This document shows positions 60,701 through 64,000 of a stretch of DNA of 64,000 bases, piece by piece. A program made the translations under genes and the position numbers. Position 1 is the stretch's first letter; the number at the start of each line of letters is the position of its first letter. Origin of the DNA: Caenorhabditis remanei (Eukaryota > Nematoda > Chromadorea > Rhabditida > Rhabditidae). Under the pieces are notes generated by a model. That model was not told the origin of the DNA and did no database searches. It saw only the letters and a list, made by a program, of their open reading frames with translations. The DNA lies in assembly GCF_010183535.1 (NCBI RefSeq), contig NC_071333.1, forward strand, positions 4,958,587-5,022,586, in the 5' to 3' direction.

Positions 60701-63618
60701 CCATATGCTGGACAAACATACTCAATCCGGAATGCCATATGAACTTTGCTATTCTTGGATTGGGAGTTGTCATATTCTTGGCACTGATGTTGTTTCATCT
60801 CATTTGCAACGTTCCAGTCAAGTTGGGAACACCGTTCAAAATGCTCTGGACAATCTTGACTTGGATGACAAGGATTCTCGCCAATACAATGATAAAAATT
60901 ATTGGAAAGATGAAATTTTGGAGAAACCAACCGACAAAAAGAAGAGCAAAATGGAGAGAAATCTTGGTGATCGTATACGTCATCGCCGCCTCAATGCTCC
61001 TACCAACAATCCAAGGATGTCAAGAAATTGACATTCTGACTCAACTCCAGACCATATGCCAAGAAAAGGACAAAACGGCATGTCGAGTCTATACCGAAGA
61101 AGTCATCAATCTCAACCAAGGAAAAAATGAAGCTTGTATCCGACTCAACAAAAATGGGACCACGTTCAGAGACATCCGGATAAAACTCATCGAAGGACAA
61201 TATGTTTGTGAAAAACAAACAATGATATTCACAAAGGACGTAGAATTGAGGACCTGGAGTGTAAAACGATGCCCGTCAATGGGTGAATGCACCAACGAAA
61301 AATGCTCCAAAATCAACAAATCATCGATCGTATCTGACCTCCACGAAGTAAACCATCTAGTCGGAGTCACTGGATGCTCCGAGAGCTGTGGAGGACCAGG
61401 GTGCGGATGTTTTTACATCAGTTCGGGGTGTCTGTTCTACAGAATATACGCCAAACCAAGAAGGGAAGGACTGATGGAGATCTTCAAATGTATGGACTAC
61501 AGGACACAATTGAAAATCGAAGTCAAATCAACCACACTCAGAAACAAGAAGAATACTGCCAATCAACAACAATTGACAATTCCAATTGGAGGACAAGCAC
61601 AATTCGAAGACATTACCTTCACGGTGGATACGATCAACTCGTTTCCAACTTCGATCACAAACACCTGGTTCATCAGGAATGGTTCAAGTATTGCCACTTG
61701 GACACAGGACAAATGGCCGAGTTTTCAATGCAATCAGGACAACAATTGTACATTAGAAGACAGATGTACATGCTATCCAGCACAAAATGAGATGATATGT
61801 TCATGTGAAGAAGATGACGTCAAAAGCCACTTCACGGACATCAACAAACATCTCCCGATTCAAGAAGGGCATTGGAAATTGGAGCAATTCCAGGACCACG
61901 TGGTCGCGAAAACGGACACAGCCGCCACGACAATCACCTTGAAGCTGAAAAGTAGATGGGAAACAATCCTATACAAAACAGCTGAAAGTTGTGAAGTATC
62001 AGTCACACATGCCATTGGATGCTACGCATGCACCACCGGAGCAACAGCCGAAATTTGGTGCAAATCAGAGCGAGCGGACACCACGGCAAACGTCGAATGC
62101 TCTGAGAATGAGGTGTTCGCGGTAGAATGCACTACAGAAGGAAAGAAATCAACAATCAAGTTCTTCTCGGACACCGCCAAATTCCAAACACGATGCAGAA
62201 TTGACTGTGGAGGAAAGAAGTCAGTGGAAACGGAGATAACCGGGGTCCTCAAATACTCGGCTTCGATTTGGACTTCTTTCTACCGAATGATACAAGGAAA
62301 CACCACGATATACAACGAGATCAATCTTCCAGATGTTGGACACCTCATTGAATGCTACATGTCTTATATGAAGACTGTAGCAATCGTGATCGCCATCGTA
62401 CTGCTCATCTTTGTGACCACATACGCAGTCATCACCAGAATCGGCATCAAATGCTTCATGGCAGTCTACTATGGAATCATCAGCATAATATGCCTTCCAT
62501 TCAAGTTGATCAGACGACTGAAAAACAGAGGACACGAACATCTTCACATTTTGATTGTAATCCCAATCATCACTGCACTCATTTCACCAGTATTTAGTAC
62601 CATTCTAAATACTGAAACTTCTCCTCACTCTATTCACACTCCTTTGTTCTCCGGACAATCCTCACTCTCACAACTCGTTTTGCCTTGCCCACTCTTCTCT
62701 CAATCCTCATCTCTCACTCAATTTCCGTTCAAAACCCTCACAATCTCTGTAAATCCGGACAAAAAGAGAATATTTACAGGGAAAACCATGCAGCGACAAA
62801 GCAAAGTTGTGGACCAGGAGACCAACAAAAAGGACAAGGCTCCCCTGAGCAACGCCGAAACAATTCAGGCGATGACCAAGGCCATGGAGGAGTGGAAGAA
62901 TATGAAGGAGGAGGAGAAGAGAGCAAAAATGGTGGACCGGGACTTCATGTTCAATATGGACCAGAAGCTCAACGCCATATGCCAATACCTCGGCATTCCA
63001 CTCACCAACTCGCCGCCAGCATCCCCAAATGGAGATTCTGTGGTCCCAGAAGCGGTTCAATTCGAGGAAGTGGAAGCTGGAAACGGACAAGAGGAAGATC
63101 CGATGCCACGGGATTCCTCACCTCGAGCTTCATCGCCAAGTGATTCAACACCTCGTGCTTCATCGCCTCGAGCTGCACTGACTCGAGCATCATCGCCTCA
63201 AACTCCATCGACTCAAGCTCCATCGCCTCAAGATCCACCACCGCGTCTTCAATCGAAAGTGGAAGCCGTGGTAGACAAGAACAACTACAAAATGCGCAAG
63301 CTGGAAAAGAACCCAAGGAAGGGCACTACCACCTGTGTCTTCTGCAAGGACAGTCATTACTCTGATATCTGTCCAGTCGTACCAAAGGCTGACGACAGAA
63401 GGACAATAGCCATGAAGAAGAACAGATGTTTCCAATGCTTGCTCGATGACAAGAAAGGACACCCATGCAAAGAAAAACCATGCCACTATTGTCGCAGGAC
63501 CGGACACCACAGTGCTCTGTGTCTCAGAGCCATCAACAAATGGATGGACAAGGAACATCGCAAACACCGACAGGAGGACAAGACTAGTGATAATTATCAC
63601 CGTCGCCACCAAAAATGA
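54799..63618 (+). CDS. Pao/BEL polyprotein: Gag, Pol, envelope-like protein and a second nucleocapsid module
   Basis: One open frame of 2939 codons. Residues 1-120 are coiled coil and about 145-320 the DUF1759-type Gag. Three zinc knuckles lie at 357-420 (CLFCKKEGHWGSDC, CVKCLKIGHSPDKC). The aspartic protease has DTGAD at 519. The RT runs from about 735 with D863 and YVDN at 942 instead of YxDD. RNase H has TDAS at 1109. The integrase has H1430/H1434/C1464/C1467 and D1500, D1563, E1606. From 1863 an envelope-like part starts with a signal-type helix. It has hydrophobic segments at about 1983-2006, 2053-2070, 2526-2550, 2552-2571 and 2583-2600, and many Cys with CSESCGGPGCGCF, which recalls the phlebovirus-G2-like envelopes described for some C. 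elegans Cer elements. After the last membrane segment, M2664 begins a 276-aa part with a charged helix, Pro/Ser repeats and zinc knuckles (CVFCKDSHYSDIC at 2846, CHYCRRTGHHSALC at 2895). That last part is unusual. No frameshift or stop was seen. Confidence 0.9.
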   Translation: MSQLSYKQGNLKVAIEKLKALTTSAEEKVEVWQDLQLEEISAHQTELEKFKDLLESKITTLDTFTGEFNAEVDLLEDDKEIKKADDVIAAVMAAIGEANEVTDLIAYELKRCEKAAGRNRQAPVTPSTVYLPPATTVTQQPQGQRWDIPRIPKFKGNRWEFENFWTMFQTFVHSSDQPKLLKFNFLIQLLEGEPKELIARYKLSEDNYERALDHLEKKYNNREDIISDLTNKLYKDKSESNTIPDQRKLYERVFIICSQLQDLKENIETRMFKDAIVQKFSKKIQEEIFRRKLDTPTDDWTLNRILEDLEKVIKQEEELFKLIKSAESERERSNHKNPGHKTTTDKFHSRENKSPYCLFCKKEGHWGSDCRTHPDPKERLEMIRTDGRCVKCLKIGHSPDKCDRRNCRNCDKSHHYSLCFKKMETNGYRKYESFKKKDTGAPSKQEAEKDKQKKANGSGHTVAVTCRLQEEMEREEAQDWTSSVAFSKQKESPAAIPTVQAKAWNPKLNDWDNLSIMIDTGADTTYISRQIVERWNLPDLGEKEIWFKRFKEPIPERGHFMKTQITLMTDQDNKITVNPYVTTDLVGQLRRTGMSESDFQYIKEMKIKLNQDALKTDVEPDIIIGCDYIPEIIPSIQERLPSGITLLDTVFGKTTFGKPDRDEPEEETEYISYQFSIIEETDTAREREEEQRRETKMKTNEEFTGPVAEEMAENDRKVVKFFKETVEKRGTKYYSRLPFKPEIESLPDNWSITEKRLCGLVKQHSTEVLETMDKVMKDQIEKGFLEKVDKNTPTKNPIHYNPLQAVLTPHKTTTKCRMVVDGGSHFKGKPSLNDMIYQGPSILPDITDMLTRLRSGATMITADVEKAFLQVFLHEDDRDVTRILWLEDIYKPPTPDNIAVYRYTRVLFGLNVSPYLLATTIQHHLGQSENIDLANQILNNTYVDNVILTTDESTEGTLDIIKFSKETFNEMGMNLRDYRTSSEILNQLIPEQDRSQEVIMKVLGIEWNSETDNLRVFISMEHQATNSRRTVSSAIASNFDPTGNLVPLILPMKLFQRNLWDDEYQWDTKITTIHEEQWKMLVDQCNGYSRNISRNVIEKSKSNTLVTFTDASKDATACCIYIVNNLGANIIFGKSRVKPLKESWTVPKLEMQALKMGVSKTRTVLEALMIGQIKVDKIVILTDSTIALSWLKQKPGVKEVGIFINNRLKSIHQDTKAIQDKQIPVQFGHVATEDNPADHGTRGLDRDQLDMSNWWHGPSSLKQDQKNWSKIFGLFEMENESEIHVVGAIKTVPDDQENIFKSNVTKSYGKMKRIAAYCLKFIQITIRGLNEDRRMKMTTTIPALQVDNTPGKLTPEQIKEGEQLLIMDHQKMIPPKHLKEWGNLGIIRNSKGLLVCRGRLEKAELSEEAREPILISPKSDLAEQIIRDSHGRFHGSLEQTMDKVRRRFWIPKLRQQAKQIIAKCVPCQRMIKRPCRYPDMAHLPATRVQITRPFGTTGLDNFGPIPVRNEDGTEGQVYGTIFTCAVTRLIHVEVVQNASALQFLQAFRRFSALKGVPDKVISDNGTNFVLGEKIIQQAMDMSQNELHNIKWKFITPYSPWKGGFYERMVRSVKHAFLKANRKNKLTVEELQTVFHEIAAAINSRPLTFIEDDINSGQALRPMDFISPEMKITIPLEDVMDITEDYLPSTELNSMETKLQTVKALKASVLETKKTWKIWQDKYLAELREHHKNRMDKKRGSKLLPTIGQVVLLCEEDQPRNSWRMCRVQKLNQSSDGVIRDIDILIENGKTLNRSINQIVPLELDEEQDEEIEENENPEGHSVGETEGREDNSKRYNLRERKPVKNSEVNTICQSSAISRIINSNLIMLTLLCLVGYAAATETKSKVICTNQGLRILGQYKSFNACIKEYCTQYPRFELRHTETAEIWIPPELKIAPHHGTIKIQENGQMTIWEIDCPAVKYCDTIDCTICWTNILNPECHMNFAILGLGVVIFLALMLFHLICNVPVKLGTPFKMLWTILTWMTRILANTMIKIIGKMKFWRNQPTKRRAKWREILVIVYVIAASMLLPTIQGCQEIDILTQLQTICQEKDKTACRVYTEEVINLNQGKNEACIRLNKNGTTFRDIRIKLIEGQYVCEKQTMIFTKDVELRTWSVKRCPSMGECTNEKCSKINKSSIVSDLHEVNHLVGVTGCSESCGGPGCGCFYISSGCLFYRIYAKPRREGLMEIFKCMDYRTQLKIEVKSTTLRNKKNTANQQQLTIPIGGQAQFEDITFTVDTINSFPTSITNTWFIRNGSSIATWTQDKWPSFQCNQDNNCTLEDRCTCYPAQNEMICSCEEDDVKSHFTDINKHLPIQEGHWKLEQFQDHVVAKTDTAATTITLKLKSRWETILYKTAESCEVSVTHAIGCYACTTGATAEIWCKSERADTTANVECSENEVFAVECTTEGKKSTIKFFSDTAKFQTRCRIDCGGKKSVETEITGVLKYSASIWTSFYRMIQGNTTIYNEINLPDVGHLIECYMSYMKTVAIVIAIVLLIFVTTYAVITRIGIKCFMAVYYGIISIICLPFKLIRRLKNRGHEHLHILIVIPIITALISPVFSTILNTETSPHSIHTPLFSGQSSLSQLVLPCPLFSQSSSLTQFPFKTLTISVNPDKKRIFTGKTMQRQSKVVDQETNKKDKAPLSNAETIQAMTKAMEEWKNMKEEEKRAKMVDRDFMFNMDQKLNAICQYLGIPLTNSPPASPNGDSVVPEAVQFEEVEAGNGQEEDPMPRDSSPRASSPSDSTPRASSPRAALTRASSPQTPSTQAPSPQDPPPRLQSKVEAVVDKNNYKMRKLEKNPRKGTTTCVFCKDSHYSDICPVVPKADDRRTIAMKKNRCFQCLLDDKKGHPCKEKPCHYCRRTGHHSALCLRAINKWMDKEHRKHRQEDKTSDNYHRRHQK
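62588..62614 (+). other. 10-bp hairpin at the junction of envelope and second nucleocapsid module
   Basis: CAGTATTTAG and CTAAATACTG pair perfectly around a 7-nt loop. It lies just after the last hydrophobic segment of the envelope part. It could affect RNA processing, or it could be the scar of a small insertion. Confidence 0.6.
62615..62787 (+). promoter_or_regulatory. Pyrimidine-rich junction ending in a splice-acceptor-like site
   Basis: About 170 bp are rich in TCTC/CACTC, unlike the purine-rich coding sequence on both sides, and end ATATTTACAG just before GGAAAACCATG (M2664). The encoded peptide is Ser/Leu/Pro low complexity. This fits a transcript spliced, or trans-spliced, to express the last module on its own. 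Confidence 0.4.
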
Positions 63619-64000
63619 GTTATGCTACATTGATATCCCACTCCTCTTTGTTGAGGCGGGAGTGTACTCGATCCGTACTTTCCTTTCTTTATTATCAATG
63701 ACGTCATGAGGTGGGATGGGAGACGGGCCCAAAGGGCACCCTCTCCTCCCCCGCAACATGACACATTCCACATTTCTCACCTTCCAAATGGTTTTTCCCT
63801 CTATTGCTTTTTCTCTAGAGCATTGTCTCTCACCAGAAAACAGTCTGGCTCCGCCCCACGGGCCGGAGCGAGACAGTTTTCATTTCTATCCCTCATTCTT
63901 GATAAAAGCTCCCAGAAGCTTATATTTTATTTATTTTACTTTCTTTTCTTCTTGTTTTCATTTCTTTCGTTTTCTAGATTTTTCCCATTCTGTTTTCCTC
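63619..64000 (+). other. 3' non-coding part of the Pao element
   Basis: No coding sequence. Contains purine-rich GAGGCGGGAG (63651) and GAGGTGGGATGGGAG (63708), either of which might serve as a polypurine tract. There is also a short GC hairpin around GGCTCCG...CGGAGC (about 63848-63870). The 3' LTR was not identified. Confidence 0.4.

Larger units (their letters stand above)
54266..64000 (+). mobile_element. Pao/BEL retrotransposon with envelope (5' end uncertain, 3' end outside window)
   Basis: The primer-binding site at 54537 marks the end of the 5' LTR (…GTTTCA at 54536). A possible LTR start TGTAACATTCC lies at 54266, giving a 271-bp LTR with an AATAAA near 54445, but this start cannot be confirmed because no 3' LTR is seen before base 64000. 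The internal region has a leader of about 260 bp with tandem repeats, then one frame of 2939 codons. The intact frame suggests a young insertion. Confidence 0.85.

Noticed and set aside
63651..63800. Start of the 3' LTR of the Pao element
   Set aside because: Candidate TG starts after purine tracts (63661 and after 63725) have no match in 53650-54536, so the LTR cannot be placed within the window.

Overview
The window reads as nuclear DNA of a Caenorhabditis nematode, probably not C. elegans itself. The introns are very short (44-60 bp) with GTRAGT donors and TTTTCAG acceptors. Several first coding exons begin at or just after a TTTCAG, as expected for trans-spliced or 5'UTR-spliced worm genes. 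The gene content is also typical of worm chromosome arms: F-box/FBA genes, small secreted NTF2-like proteins, a truncated CBP/p300 paralogue, many fold-back DNA elements and a Pao/BEL retroelement. I have no species-level marker. All exon coordinates were assembled by eye from splice signals and reading frame.

Layout. 1-8.4 kb: a large inverted repeat carries the promoter and exon 1 of a gene at both ends. The left copy is broken by an LTR-like insertion with a mariner nested inside it. Between the arms lie a dead S6-kinase-like fragment, a fold-back element with a tRNA-like internal promoter, and a tandem double-GNAT (NAA50-like) gene. 8.0-13.2 kb: an intact 528-aa gene of unknown function, then a half fold-back element with another nested in it, running into coding sequence of unknown nature. 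14.1-18.1 kb: a seven-exon CBP/p300-like gene reduced to a RING/PHD plus acetyltransferase core. 18-26 kb: mostly gene-free, with a hAT-type MITE, a C16 tract and one doubtful pseudogene. 26.4-31 kb: two secreted NTF2-like genes, a mariner, a LINE relic and a minisatellite.

32-43 kb: a fold-back element, then about 3.2-kb inverted arms on either side of a diverged actin gene. The left arm ends inside a duplicated actin 3' end. Each arm carries two F-box genes, of which only one copy of one gene is intact. 43-53.7 kb: an inverted-repeat element, two almost identical 1.56-kb palindromic elements in opposite orientation, a second copy of the NTF2-like gene, a four-exon gene of unknown family and an LTR remnant. 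54.3 kb to the end: a Pao/BEL element with a single uninterrupted 2939-codon frame encoding Gag, protease, reverse transcriptase, RNase H, integrase and an envelope-like glycoprotein. After the envelope the frame continues into a second nucleocapsid-like module.

The most unusual signals are three. The Pao element has an extra zinc-knuckle module after its envelope. The pentamer GGACA is about tenfold over-represented across the element, in all three frames and in its untranslated leader. The actin is intact in frame but altered at positions that are almost invariant in actins.
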